From assembly GCA_965219495.1 (NCBI GenBank), contig OZ244777.1:4278001-4342000 (forward strand): a DNA stretch of 64,000 nt, read 5' to 3'. The notes below the pieces were generated by a model. The model was not told the DNA's origin, did no database searches, and saw nothing but the letters and a program-made list of their open reading frames with translations. Position numbers and translations under genes: made by a program. Shown piece after piece: positions 35,713-44,662 of the stretch (position 1 is the first letter of the stretch; the number at the start of each line of letters is the position of its first letter). This DNA comes from CAZPXZ01 sp965219495. Lineage in GTDB: Bacteria; Pseudomonadota; Alphaproteobacteria; Rhodobacterales; CAZPXZ01.

Positions 35713-38700
35713 GTGCGCATTCACAGGCACTACACGAAAATCGGCCGGAGCCCTTACGAGGACATCGAGTTTTGGAAAGCGACGAGTGAAATTCGCCGGC
35801 CGGACGGCACGATCATCTTTCGTCAGGAAGGAGTCGAGGTTCCGAACGGCTGGGGCGAAGTCGCAGTAGACGTTCTTGCCCAAAAATACTTCCGAAAAGC
35901 TGGCATCCCCTTCGCGCTGAAGCGCGTCCCGGAGCAGGGCGTTCCCAGATTCTTGCACCGGTCGGTTGCGGACGAAAAGTCGCAGGCGAGGTTACCGGAC
36001 GAAGAACGCTATGTAGGCGAAACCTCCGCAAAGCAGGTCTTCGACCGGATGGCCGGCGCCTGGGCATATTGGGGATGGATTGGCGGCTATTTCTCCACCG
36101 AGGAGGACGTGCGGACCTTCTTCGACGAGATGCGCGCCATGCTGGCGCTGCAGGTGGCGGCGCCGAACTCGCCGCAGTGGTTCAATACCGGCCTGTACTG
36201 GGCATACGGCATCGACGGTCCGGGTCAGGGCCACTATTTCTTTGATACCGGACGCGGAGAGGCGGTCTTGTCAGACTCCTCGTATATACGCCCGCAACCG
36301 CACGCCTGCTTCATCCAGTCAATCAACGACGATCTTGTGAATGAAGGCGGCATCATGGATACTTGGGTTCGTGAGGCCCGCCTGTTCAAGTACGGTTCCG
36401 GAACCGGCACCAATTTTTCCACCCTGCGAGCGGAAAACGAACCGCTCGCCGGAGGGGGGCGTTCTTCCGGCCTCATGTCCTTTCTTCGAATCGGCGACCG
36501 CGCGGCGGGGGCCATCAAATCGGGCGGAACCACGCGCCGCGCCGCCAAGATGGTGATCGTGGACATCGATCACCCGGATATCGAGAAATTCATTGGCTGG
36601 AAGGTGATCGAAGAACAGAAGGTTGCTTCGCTGGTTGCGGGCTCGCGGATCCATCGCGACCGAATCGATGACATCCTGGCGGCCTGCCGGAATTGGGACG
36701 GGCGCGCCGAGGACGCGTTCGATCCCGTCAAGAACCCGGCGCTGCGCGCTGCCGTTCGCGAGGCGCGGCGGGCCTATGTGCCGGATGGCTATATCTCCCG
36801 CTTCCTTCGATTCGCGGAGCAGGGGTACGATTCCATAGATTTTCCGACCTACGACACGCATTGGCAGTCGGAAGCCTATCTCACCGTTTCCGGACAGAAC
36901 TCGAACAATTCGGTGCGGGTGACCGACGAATTCGTCCGTTGCGCCTTGGAAGACCGGGACTGGGTTCTGACCCGCCGCACGGATGGCGTAGTGGCGAAGA
37001 CGGTTTCGGCGGGGAAACTGTGGGACTCGATTGCGGAGGCGGCGTGGGCCTGCGCGGATCCGGGGGTGCAGTTCCACGACACCGTTAACGACTGGCACAC
37101 TTGCGCGGCCTCCGGACCGATTCGGGGCTCGAACCCCTGCAGCGAGTACATGTTTCTGGATGATACGGCCTGCAACCTGGCTTCTCTGAACTTGATGACG
37201 TTCCTGAAGGAAGATGAATCGTTCGATGTCGCCCGCTATGAGCATGCCATCCGGTTGTGGACGATTGCCTTGGAGATCTCCGTCGCGATGGCGCAGTTTC
37301 CGAGCGCAACGATTGCCGTGCGATCGCACGAGTTTCGCACGCTGGGCCTGGGCTACGCAAATCTCGGAGCGCTGCTCATGGTGCGGGGATTGGGCTACGA
37401 TTCCAGTGAAGGCAGAGCGCTCTGCGCGGCGCTGAGCGCAATGTTAAGTGGGGTTTCGTATGCGGTCTCGGCGGAAATGGCATCGGAAGTCGGACCGTTT
37501 CCCCGTTTCTCGGACAATCGCAACGACATGCTGCGGGTGATGCGCAACCACCGGCGGGCTGTCCTTGGCGAAACGGCTGGCTATGAGGGTGTCAGGACAA
37601 CCCCTGTTCCCTTTGACCGTGAAGCTTGTCCGGAAAGGGGGCTGGCCGAGGCGGCGAAACACGCCTGGGACCAGGCTGTCGAACTCGGTGACTTGCATGG
37701 CTATCGGAACGCGCAGGCGACTTGCATCGCTCCGACCGGAACCATCGGATTGGTGATGGACTGCGATACCACGGGGATCGAGCCGGATTTCGCGCTGGTG
37801 AAGTTCAAGACGCTTGCCGGGGGCGGTTACTTCAAGATCATCAACAAGAGCGTGCCGGCGGCGCTGAAGCGGCTCGGATACAGCGAAGACGCGATCTCCC
37901 GTATCGTAGCCTTCGCGGTCGGGCGCGGAACGCTTCACGATGCGCCGGAAATTACGGAATCGAAGCTTCGCGAAAAGGGTTTCGACGACGAAGCGATCGA
38001 AAAGATCGAGGCGGGCCTGGGTTCCGCGTATGATATCCGTTTCGTGTTCAATCCCTTGACTCTTGGAGAGGAGTTCTGCCGCGACGCGCTGGGAATTGAC
38101 GAAGAGCAGCTTCAATCTCCCGGATTTGACTTGCTGTCGGAACTGGGCTTCACGCCTGGCGAGGTGGAAGCCGCCAATTCCTACATTTGCGGCGCCATGA
38201 CATTGGAGGGGGCGCCGAATCTGAAGGATGAGCATCTGGCGGTGTTCGATTGCGCCAACCGCTGCGGCCGCACCGGCGAGAGGGCGCTCTCCATAGAAAG
38301 CCACATTCGAATGATGGCGGCTGCGCAACCGTTCATTTCGGGCGCGATTTCGAAAACCATCAATATGCCGGCAGCCGCCTCCATTGACGATTGCAGGGAC
38401 GCCTATCACCTGTCTTGGCGCCTCGGGCTCAAGGCGACGGCGCTGTATCGCGACGGCTCCAAGCTCAGCCAGCCCCTTTCCTCGCAGTTGCTTGAAGTCG
38501 TGGCCGGAAGCGAGGACGAAAATGCCGATACAGGCCCGGCGGATGTTTCAATGGTGGACCGGGTTCGGACAGTAGTGGAGCGCGTCATCGAAAAGGAACG
38601 ACCGGCAGGCCGCCACCGGCTGCCGCAACGCCGCAAGGGCTACACCCAGAAGGCGACGATCGGCGGACACAAGGTCTACCTGCGGACCGGGGAGTACGAG

Positions 38701-39342
38701 TCGGGGGAGATCGGCGAAATTTTCATCGACATGCACAAGGAGGGGGCGGCGTTTCGCTCCCTGATGAATAATTTCGCGATCGCGGTTTCGATCGGCCTTC
38801 AGTACGGTGTTCCGTTGGAGGAGTTTGTCGACGCGTTCACCTTCACCCGGTTTGAGCCGGCGGGCCTCGTGCAGGGCAACGACTCGGTGAAGAACGCGAC
38901 GTCGATTCTCGACTACGTGTTCCGCGAGCTGGCGATTTCCTATCTCGACCGCACGGATCTGGCGCATGTCGAACTCGAAGGCGTGCGGTTCGATTCCATT
39001 GGCGGCAAGGAAGCTGCGGGCGGTTCGACCGCGCAAATCCAGGATATTGCCTCGACCGGTTACTTCCGGCAGAGGTTGCCGCGCGAACTGCACGTATTCG
39101 AAGGGGGCAACGCGGCAATCGCCCGCGCGCCGGAGGTTGCGGCGGATGCAGATCGACAGCCGGCTCAATCCGTTGTTCCCGGAAACGATGCCGCGACGCT
39201 GGCGACGCTCGACCAGCGGGAGATGGCGCGCTCCAGGGGATTTGAGGGTGTTGCTTGTGACGATTGCGGAAACTTTACGCTGGTGCGGAACGGCACCTGC
39301 CTGAAGTGCAATACATGCGGCGCCACGACCGGTTGTTCTTGA
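35713..39342 (+). CDS. nrdJ: Vitamin B12-dependent (class II) ribonucleotide reductase
   Basis: The 1209-residue protein makes deoxyribonucleotides using adenosylcobalamin instead of oxygen. Visible landmarks are the N-terminal YEDIEFWKATSEIRRPDG, NSPQWFNTGLYWAYG, QPHACFIQSINDD, GTGTNFSTLRAENEPLAGGG and the active-site GSNPCSEYMFLDDTACNLAS. ATCIAPTGTIGLVMDCDTTGIEPDFAL follows, and the C-terminal cysteine-rich tail has CDDC...CLKCNTCGATTGC. Length fits the long alphaproteobacterial form. GTG 35713 has an AGGGGGA site eight bases upstream; the open frame before it is not conserved. I see no cobalamin riboswitch in the leader. Confidence 0.96.
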   Translation: MRIHRHYTKIGRSPYEDIEFWKATSEIRRPDGTIIFRQEGVEVPNGWGEVAVDVLAQKYFRKAGIPFALKRVPEQGVPRFLHRSVADEKSQARLPDEERYVGETSAKQVFDRMAGAWAYWGWIGGYFSTEEDVRTFFDEMRAMLALQVAAPNSPQWFNTGLYWAYGIDGPGQGHYFFDTGRGEAVLSDSSYIRPQPHACFIQSINDDLVNEGGIMDTWVREARLFKYGSGTGTNFSTLRAENEPLAGGGRSSGLMSFLRIGDRAAGAIKSGGTTRRAAKMVIVDIDHPDIEKFIGWKVIEEQKVASLVAGSRIHRDRIDDILAACRNWDGRAEDAFDPVKNPALRAAVREARRAYVPDGYISRFLRFAEQGYDSIDFPTYDTHWQSEAYLTVSGQNSNNSVRVTDEFVRCALEDRDWVLTRRTDGVVAKTVSAGKLWDSIAEAAWACADPGVQFHDTVNDWHTCAASGPIRGSNPCSEYMFLDDTACNLASLNLMTFLKEDESFDVARYEHAIRLWTIALEISVAMAQFPSATIAVRSHEFRTLGLGYANLGALLMVRGLGYDSSEGRALCAALSAMLSGVSYAVSAEMASEVGPFPRFSDNRNDMLRVMRNHRRAVLGETAGYEGVRTTPVPFDREACPERGLAEAAKHAWDQAVELGDLHGYRNAQATCIAPTGTIGLVMDCDTTGIEPDFALVKFKTLAGGGYFKIINKSVPAALKRLGYSEDAISRIVAFAVGRGTLHDAPEITESKLREKGFDDEAIEKIEAGLGSAYDIRFVFNPLTLGEEFCRDALGIDEEQLQSPGFDLLSELGFTPGEVEAANSYICGAMTLEGAPNLKDEHLAVFDCANRCGRTGERALSIESHIRMMAAAQPFISGAISKTINMPAAASIDDCRDAYHLSWRLGLKATALYRDGSKLSQPLSSQLLEVVAGSEDENADTGPADVSMVDRVRTVVERVIEKERPAGRHRLPQRRKGYTQKATIGGHKVYLRTGEYESGEIGEIFIDMHKEGAAFRSLMNNFAIAVSIGLQYGVPLEEFVDAFTFTRFEPAGLVQGNDSVKNATSILDYVFRELAISYLDRTDLAHVELEGVRFDSIGGKEAAGGSTAQIQDIASTGYFRQRLPRELHVFEGGNAAIARAPEVAADADRQPAQSVVPGNDAATLATLDQREMARSRGFEGVACDDCGNFTLVRNGTCLKCNTCGATTGCS

Positions 39343-39380
39343 TCTGAAGGGCGAAGCCCGGAATCCCTCGCCCGCAATTC

Positions 39381-39418
39381 GGAGGCCGCTTCAAGCGCCG
39401 CGGTGGTTCGCGGCCTCC
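39381..39418. terminator. Possible bidirectional terminator between nrdJ and lpxK
   Basis: GGAGGCCGC at 39381-39389 pairs with GCGGCCTCC at 39410-39418 across a 20-base loop. It lies between the convergent nrdJ and lpxK stops and overlaps the end of lpxK. There is no T tract, so its function is uncertain. Confidence 0.3.
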
Positions 39419-40383
39419 AGCGCGGGTTCAAGGATTTGATCGAGCACTTTCTCGTCCTCGAACTCCACTTCGATTTTCTGAACCGCGATCGAGGTGCGAA
39501 ATCGTTGCGGAATTCGGACTGCGTCTTTTTCCGTGGTGACCAGAAGCGCGCCCAGCGACCCCGCGTCCCGGATCAATCGCAAGATCGTCAGGGTTGGGTA
39601 GGGGTGGTGGTTTGGAAAGGACTCTGAGCGAACCAGCTGTGCTCCCAGGTCCTTGAGCGTCCGGAAGAACTTTTCCGGAAACGCGATTCCGGCAAATGCG
39701 AAAACGCGCGCCCCAGCAACGGTGAGGCCGGTGGAAACCGGCCGGAACCTCGCGCGAATCACCGGGAGGCTGGTGTCCGGTTCAAACTCGCCCCTGCCGG
39801 TCAAAACCACCGCATCGGCGCGCGCAAGGCCGGAGGCGACTGGCTCCCTTAGCGGCCCCGCCGGAAATACGCGGGCGTTTCCAAATCCGGAATCGGCATC
39901 CACCGCGATCAACGCGGTCGTCTTCGAGATCGAGTGGTTCTGGTGTCCGTCATCGAGGATTGCGATATCCGCCCCGGCGTCGGCGGCGGACCGCACTCCC
40001 GCGGCCCGGTCCCGGGCGACCCAGGTCGGCGCCACTGTCGCGAGCAAGAGTGGTTCGTCGCCAACGCGGCGATAGTCGTCCGAATCCGGATTCACTCTGT
40101 GCGGCCCTTTCTCGCGTCCCCGGTATCCGCGCGTGACCAGATGCGCGTTCACACCATTGGCGCGAAGGCGTTTCGCGATGTCGAGGGCGAGAGGAGTCTT
40201 TCCGTGGCCGCCCATGGTCAAGTTGCCGATCGAGAGTGTGGGCACCGGACTGGGCGCGGGACGGGCGAAGCGGTGACGCAGTACGGCGACCCTTCCGATC
40301 GCAAACCCGAAGGGCGAGAGCAGTTTCGTGAGCCTCTGCGGTCTTAACGGCGGATCGTTCCAGAAGCCCGGTTGTTGCAGCAT
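39391..40383 (-). CDS. lpxK: Tetraacyldisaccharide 4'-kinase
   Basis: The 330-residue enzyme phosphorylates the lipid A precursor disaccharide at the inner membrane. MLQQPGFWNDPP opens the protein. The P-loop region SIGNLTMGGHGKTP (K62) matches the LpxK variant Walker A, and VTRGYRGREKGPHRV, GDEPLLLA, AILDDGHQNHS and LLVTTEKDAVRIP follow in order. ATG 40383 is used; a GTG three codons upstream is possible. It lies downstream of cysQ with a 200-bp gap in which relatives often have other lipid A genes. Confidence 0.94.
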   Translation of the reverse strand: MLQQPGFWNDPPLRPQRLTKLLSPFGFAIGRVAVLRHRFARPAPSPVPTLSIGNLTMGGHGKTPLALDIAKRLRANGVNAHLVTRGYRGREKGPHRVNPDSDDYRRVGDEPLLLATVAPTWVARDRAAGVRSAADAGADIAILDDGHQNHSISKTTALIAVDADSGFGNARVFPAGPLREPVASGLARADAVVLTGRGEFEPDTSLPVIRARFRPVSTGLTVAGARVFAFAGIAFPEKFFRTLKDLGAQLVRSESFPNHHPYPTLTILRLIRDAGSLGALLVTTEKDAVRIPQRFRTSIAVQKIEVEFEDEKVLDQILEPALEAANHRGA

Positions 40384-40589
40384 CGTAAGCACTCGCTCTC
40401 AGACGTGATTCTCGGCGGTCTCAAACGCAGTACCCGGTTCGCGGGTTCTTGCGCCTGGTTCCTGCGGTGGCTGACAACTTATCAAGGATGTCCCGGATTT
40501 GCGAAACCGGCCCGGTCGGCCAGCCCCATCCAGACAGTCTTTCCGGTCCAGGGATGAATCGTGGACCGATCAAAACCGTTCGGGAACGT

Positions 40590-41423
40590 TTACCGAACGA
40601 TTTTCTGCCCGGGGTCAGGCGATTGGAAGCGGTCGAGGATTGCCTGGTGCAGAACGGGAGGGGCGATCACCAGACCTTGAGCGCGGGAAGACTTGGCATT
40701 GTAGCGCAGTTCCCTTCCCTGCGCGTCGCTGGTGCGAAGTCCGGCTTCGCGCGCGATCAGGTCGGCAGCTGCAATATCCCATTCCCAGGCGTTCCAGAAA
40801 GTGATTGTCGCGTCCGCCCGGCCGGATGCCACCTGGCAGATGCGGAACGCGAGGGGCACGAGTTGCAACACCTTCACTTTCGGCGAAGCCCCCCGCCAAT
40901 GGCGATCGCGAAGCGCCGACCTTGGTCCCAGGAAGCGTGCGCCCTCCAGATTCGTGCGTGTGGATGGCCGCGGGTTCTCTCCGTTGTGGCAGGTTCCACC
41001 GTGCTGCACCGCCTCGAAGACCTCGTTCCGGGCCGGGAGATGCACAATGCTTGCCACGGGAGTTCCGCGTTCCGCAACGGCTGCCGCAATCGAGAAGTCC
41101 GTTCTGCCGCTCATGAGTGAACGCGTGCCGTCAATGGGATCCACAATGAAAACACGTTCACGCAGCAGACGCGCCGGGTCGTCGAGGGTTTCTTCCGAGA
41201 GCCAGCCATAGCCGGGTCTTGCGGCGAGCAGGCGTTCCCGAAGATAGCTGTCAACCGCGAGATCGATTTCCGTGACCGGACCGGTGCCGTCCTCCTTTTG
41301 CCAGGCGGCAACGGTCTGTTTTCGCTTTTGCCGCACGATTTCCGCTGCACCGGAAACGGCGTCCCGCAGCAGTTCGAGATCCTTCCGGTGCTCGTTTGCA
41401 ACTTTGTGGTCGCTGTGCGGCAT
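40590..41423 (-). CDS. cysQ: 3'(2'),5'-bisphosphate nucleotidase CysQ / inositol monophosphatase family
   Basis: The 277-residue product has the magnesium-site motifs of the inositol-phosphatase superfamily: GWLSEET at ~74-80, VFIVDPIDGTRSLMSG at ~92-107 and WEWDIAAADLIAREAG near residue 218. In alphaproteobacteria this gene next to lpxK is usually annotated cysQ, which recycles adenosine 3',5'-bisphosphate from sulfate assimilation. A generic inositol-monophosphatase activity is possible. ATG 41423 is used; a GTG at 41432 would add three residues. Confidence 0.88.
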   Translation of the reverse strand: MPHSDHKVANEHRKDLELLRDAVSGAAEIVRQKRKQTVAAWQKEDGTGPVTEIDLAVDSYLRERLLAARPGYGWLSEETLDDPARLLRERVFIVDPIDGTRSLMSGRTDFSIAAAVAERGTPVASIVHLPARNEVFEAVQHGGTCHNGENPRPSTRTNLEGARFLGPRSALRDRHWRGASPKVKVLQLVPLAFRICQVASGRADATITFWNAWEWDIAAADLIAREAGLRTSDAQGRELRYNAKSSRAQGLVIAPPVLHQAILDRFQSPDPGQKIVR

Positions 41424-41758
41424 GGCCTTCACCCGCTTGGTTCAATCGGTTGCCCGGAAACTCGAAGGAGCGCGCGGTTGCGCGGGACTTAGCGAATTCG
41501 CCGCCGCTTGCCGAGGCGCAGGCTCGGCGTACTTCGACGATCGATGTGCTCTCTAGCACGATCGTCCGCTCTTACTCCAATTGGTTGTTCAAGCCTGATT
41601 ATACAACTTCGAGTCCGCTGGCTGCCCGGGAGCGGAAGTCTCTGATGCAGGAATGACACGAGCCGGTCGCGCTTGCGCATGCGCATTCAGCCACTATTAC
41701 GATGATCCATCGGCCTGTTGCCAGAAATCAGTGGAATTTGTCCTGGATCCCAGCTGCC

Positions 41759-42217
41759 ATGACCGCGCCTCTCGAATTTGACGCCTCGCTGGCGTATCGC
41801 TCCATTCAAATGGAGCGATTCAACGCGTTGATCGGGCCGATTCTGTTTGCGGCCAATTCGGAATCGGAATGGCGGTTCTACCTGGATCTGGACGACCGGC
41901 ACGCCAATGTCGGCGGGGTATGCCACGGCGGCGTGCTGATGTCTCTCGCCGATATCGGCATGGGAGCCGCCGCCTTTTGCGCCGTTGGCCGTCGCCCGGT
42001 GGCGACGATCGCATTCAACGCCCAATTCGTGTCCGCTGCGAAGTCTGGAGGCCGTGTTCACGGGAGATCCCATTTGATCCGTTGGGTAAGGGAGATCGTG
42101 TTCATGGAATCGGATCTCTGGTTCCAGGACCGACAGGTGATGAATGCGACGGGAATCTGGAAGGTGCTTGACAAGACTTCCGGCGTACGCCGAAACGGTG
42201 AGATCCTGAGCGCCTGA
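41759..42217 (+). CDS. PaaI-family hotdog thioesterase
   Basis: A 152-residue acyl-CoA thioesterase-like protein with the hotdog signature HANVGGVCHGGVLMSLADIGMGAAA at about residues 45-69, including the HGG and downstream Asp, then VATIAFNAQFVSAAKSGG. It should hydrolyse an acyl-CoA thioester, substrate unknown. Two in-frame ATGs exist, 41702 and 41759; I chose the second because homologues begin close to EFDASLAY, but neither has a strong ribosome site. Confidence 0.82.
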   Translation: MTAPLEFDASLAYRSIQMERFNALIGPILFAANSESEWRFYLDLDDRHANVGGVCHGGVLMSLADIGMGAAAFCAVGRRPVATIAFNAQFVSAAKSGGRVHGRSHLIRWVREIVFMESDLWFQDRQVMNATGIWKVLDKTSGVRRNGEILSA

Positions 42218-42259
42218 GAGGCTGGTGAAGGCGTAAAGAATGAACCGCATTGGATTTTC

Positions 42260-43531
42260 TTGAGCGATCCCGTGGCGCGGACAACGAATATCCGCTGCCC
42301 GGTGTATGGCTTCGTGACGCTGGAGGACTGGCAGCGCGAAATCATTGATCAGGCCGCCTTTCAGCGACTCCGGCGCATTCGGCAGCTCGGCATGGCGGAA
42401 TTCGTTTATCCGAGCCTGACGCATACCCGATTCGAGCATTCGCTAGGAACCATGCATATGGCGACGCTTCTGTTTGATGGCATCTGCAACCGTGCGCGGG
42501 AGCCGTTCATGGCGGCGTTCGGGTCGAACGGTGAAGACCTTCGCCGCATGCGCCGTCTCGTCCAGGCCGCCGCGCTGCTTCATGACGTCGGGCACGGCCC
42601 GCTTTCGCATGTCAGCGAGTCGCTCCTCCCGGTCGACCGGTGCGGCGGTTCACGTCGCCACGAAACCTACTCCGCGGGAATCGTCCGACACCGGTTTTCG
42701 GATGTCATCGACAACCATCCGTCGAACCGGGACTTCGGCATCACGGCCCATGAGGTCGCCGCGTTATTGCTCGGGCAAGATCTTGATCCTGCCCGCGCCT
42801 TCTGGCGGGGAGTTCTCACCGGCCAAGTGGATGCGGACCGAATGGACTACCTGATCCGGGATTCCTTGCATTCCGGCGTCGCATACGGCCGCTACGACTG
42901 GCCGCGCATTGTGCTCACCGCGACCGCAGTTGAGGACGGCGCGGGACGGCTCACGATCGGTCTTGATGAGCGCGGCTGGCATGCGGCCGAACAAATGATT
43001 CTTGCCCGCTACTCGATCTTCACACAGATCTATTTTCATCACACCACGGCCATACTGGAACACGACATCCGGCAGGTGATGGAAGGCATGCTGGAAGAAG
43101 GCAGGTATCCGGGGCCGGAATCGGATTCGCTGGACGAGTACCTCGAGTGGGATGACTGGCGCGTATTCGGGGCGTTGGCCGAAGGGCAGGGTGGGGAAGC
43201 CGGTCGGCGAATTCGGCTGCGGATCCCGCACGCGCAAGCCTACTGCACGGTAGAGGCGCCGGGAAATTCGGACTTGGAAGCGCTCTCGAGAGTTGAGAAT
43301 GCCCTTGGCCCGCTGCTCGCGGCGCGGCTGACCGCGGAACGTTCAAGCTGGTACCACCCCGGAGCCGACGATGTGCTGATCGGCGTAGAGGGCGCGGAGC
43401 CCCGGCCGCTTTCCTCAATCTCCGCTCCGGTCGCGGCAATGCTGCCTCACCGGCAAGTGCGGCTGTACGTTGTGCGCGATTCGCTCGGTGAGGCGGAGAA
43501 GAGGATGCAGGGACTGCGCAAGTTCCGGTGA
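42260..43531 (+). CDS. HD-domain phosphohydrolase (SAMHD1/COG1078-like)
   Basis: The 423-residue protein has the HD superfamily metal site spread over THTRFEHSLGTMHMATLL at ~53-70, AAALLHDVGHGPLSHVSE at ~102-119 and VDADRMDYLIRDS at ~189-201. Relatives include SAMHD1-like dNTP triphosphohydrolases. It starts at TTG 42260, 42 bp after the thioesterase. It ends nine bases from the convergent pyrD stop. The substrate is inferred only from family. Confidence 0.87.
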   Translation: MSDPVARTTNIRCPVYGFVTLEDWQREIIDQAAFQRLRRIRQLGMAEFVYPSLTHTRFEHSLGTMHMATLLFDGICNRAREPFMAAFGSNGEDLRRMRRLVQAAALLHDVGHGPLSHVSESLLPVDRCGGSRRHETYSAGIVRHRFSDVIDNHPSNRDFGITAHEVAALLLGQDLDPARAFWRGVLTGQVDADRMDYLIRDSLHSGVAYGRYDWPRIVLTATAVEDGAGRLTIGLDERGWHAAEQMILARYSIFTQIYFHHTTAILEHDIRQVMEGMLEEGRYPGPESDSLDEYLEWDDWRVFGALAEGQGGEAGRRIRLRIPHAQAYCTVEAPGNSDLEALSRVENALGPLLAARLTAERSSWYHPGADDVLIGVEGAEPRPLSSISAPVAAMLPHRQVRLYVVRDSLGEAEKRMQGLRKFR

Positions 43532-43540
43532 GATTCTGCG

Positions 43541-44662
43541 TCAGCCATCGGCGTCCACGCCGACGGCATCAGCCACCGAATCGAATCCGTCCCTCGCGAG
43601 AAGGAACGCCAGTTCCCGGGCGACATGGGTGCCGATTCCCGGACCCTCCCAGATCATCGCAGTGTAGATTTGCACGAGCGAAGCGCCGGCACGGATGCGT
43701 TCGTAGGCGTCCTGTGCGTTGCCGATCCCGCCGACACCGATCAACGGGAGGGATCCCCGGAGAACGGAATGCAGGCGGCGGAGCGTTCGAAGGGCCAGTC
43801 CGTGCAGGGGCGGGCCGGAAAGGCCGCCGGCTTCGGCCGCCCTCGCGACGGCCATTCGGGAGCGGAGTCTACTGGAAGTATTGGTGGCGATGATCCCATC
43901 GACGCCGCGTTCATGGCAAACTTCCGCGATTTCCGCGATTGTGTTTTCATCAAGATCGGGCGAGATTTTCACGAGCATGGGCGCCGGAGGGGACTGCCGG
44001 AATTCCGCCAGGTCCTTGCGCGTCGACAGGACTCGCTTGAGTCCGCGGTCGAGTGCGTCCGGTTGATGGAGACTGAGAAGTGAAGGGGTATTGGGGGAAG
44101 AGATGTTCAGCGTAAACCCGTCGGCCAGGTCGTACAGGTTCTTGAGCAGGACCTCCCAGTCGTCCGCGGGGTCGGCAGTATTCTGGTTCGCTCCGAGATT
44201 GGCGAACACGGGGAGTCCTCTCGGGCGCTTCCGCAGTCGCGGACCGACCTTGATCATGCCTTGGCTATTGAATCCGAGTCGATTGACCATGGCGCGGCCG
44301 GGAAGCCGAAACAGGCGGGGTTTGGGATTGCCGGGCTGGGGACGGGGCGTGACACCGCCGATTTCGACGAATCCCCAGCCAAGCCGGTGAAACGCGCGGA
44401 TCGCCCGCGCATCCTTGTCGAAACCGGCCGCCAGTCCAACGGGATTGAGAAAGTCGATTCCGAATACCTGCAAGTGGAGGCGCGGATGCTGCATTCGGCT
44501 GACTGGCCCCGCCGGAATGCGTTCAAGAGAACGGAGCGCCAGTTCGTGCGCAGCCTCCGGAGGCAATACGCGGAACGCGGACGCGACCAGCCGGTCAACG
44601 CGCCGGTTCAGCTGCCCACGAAGCAAATTCAGGATGCGCGGAGACCTTGTTTGGCGACCCAT
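43541..44662 (-). CDS. pyrD: Dihydroorotate dehydrogenase (quinone), class 2
   Basis: The 373-residue protein catalyses the fourth step of pyrimidine synthesis and passes electrons to quinone at the inner membrane. It has the N-terminal class 2 helix (RVLPPEAAHELALRSLERIP), FLNPVGLAAGFDKDARAI, GFVEIGGVTPRPQPGNPKPRLFRLP, ADGFTLNISSPNTPSL (catalytic Ser region), LVKISPDL and LPLIGVGGIGNAQDAYERIRAGASLVQIYT. ATG 44662 overlaps the upstream aminotransferase by 34 bp; a TTG at 44626 would avoid the overlap. Confidence 0.95.
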   Translation of the reverse strand: MGRQTRSPRILNLLRGQLNRRVDRLVASAFRVLPPEAAHELALRSLERIPAGPVSRMQHPRLHLQVFGIDFLNPVGLAAGFDKDARAIRAFHRLGWGFVEIGGVTPRPQPGNPKPRLFRLPGRAMVNRLGFNSQGMIKVGPRLRKRPRGLPVFANLGANQNTADPADDWEVLLKNLYDLADGFTLNISSPNTPSLLSLHQPDALDRGLKRVLSTRKDLAEFRQSPPAPMLVKISPDLDENTIAEIAEVCHERGVDGIIATNTSSRLRSRMAVARAAEAGGLSGPPLHGLALRTLRRLHSVLRGSLPLIGVGGIGNAQDAYERIRAGASLVQIYTAMIWEGPGIGTHVARELAFLLARDGFDSVADAVGVDADG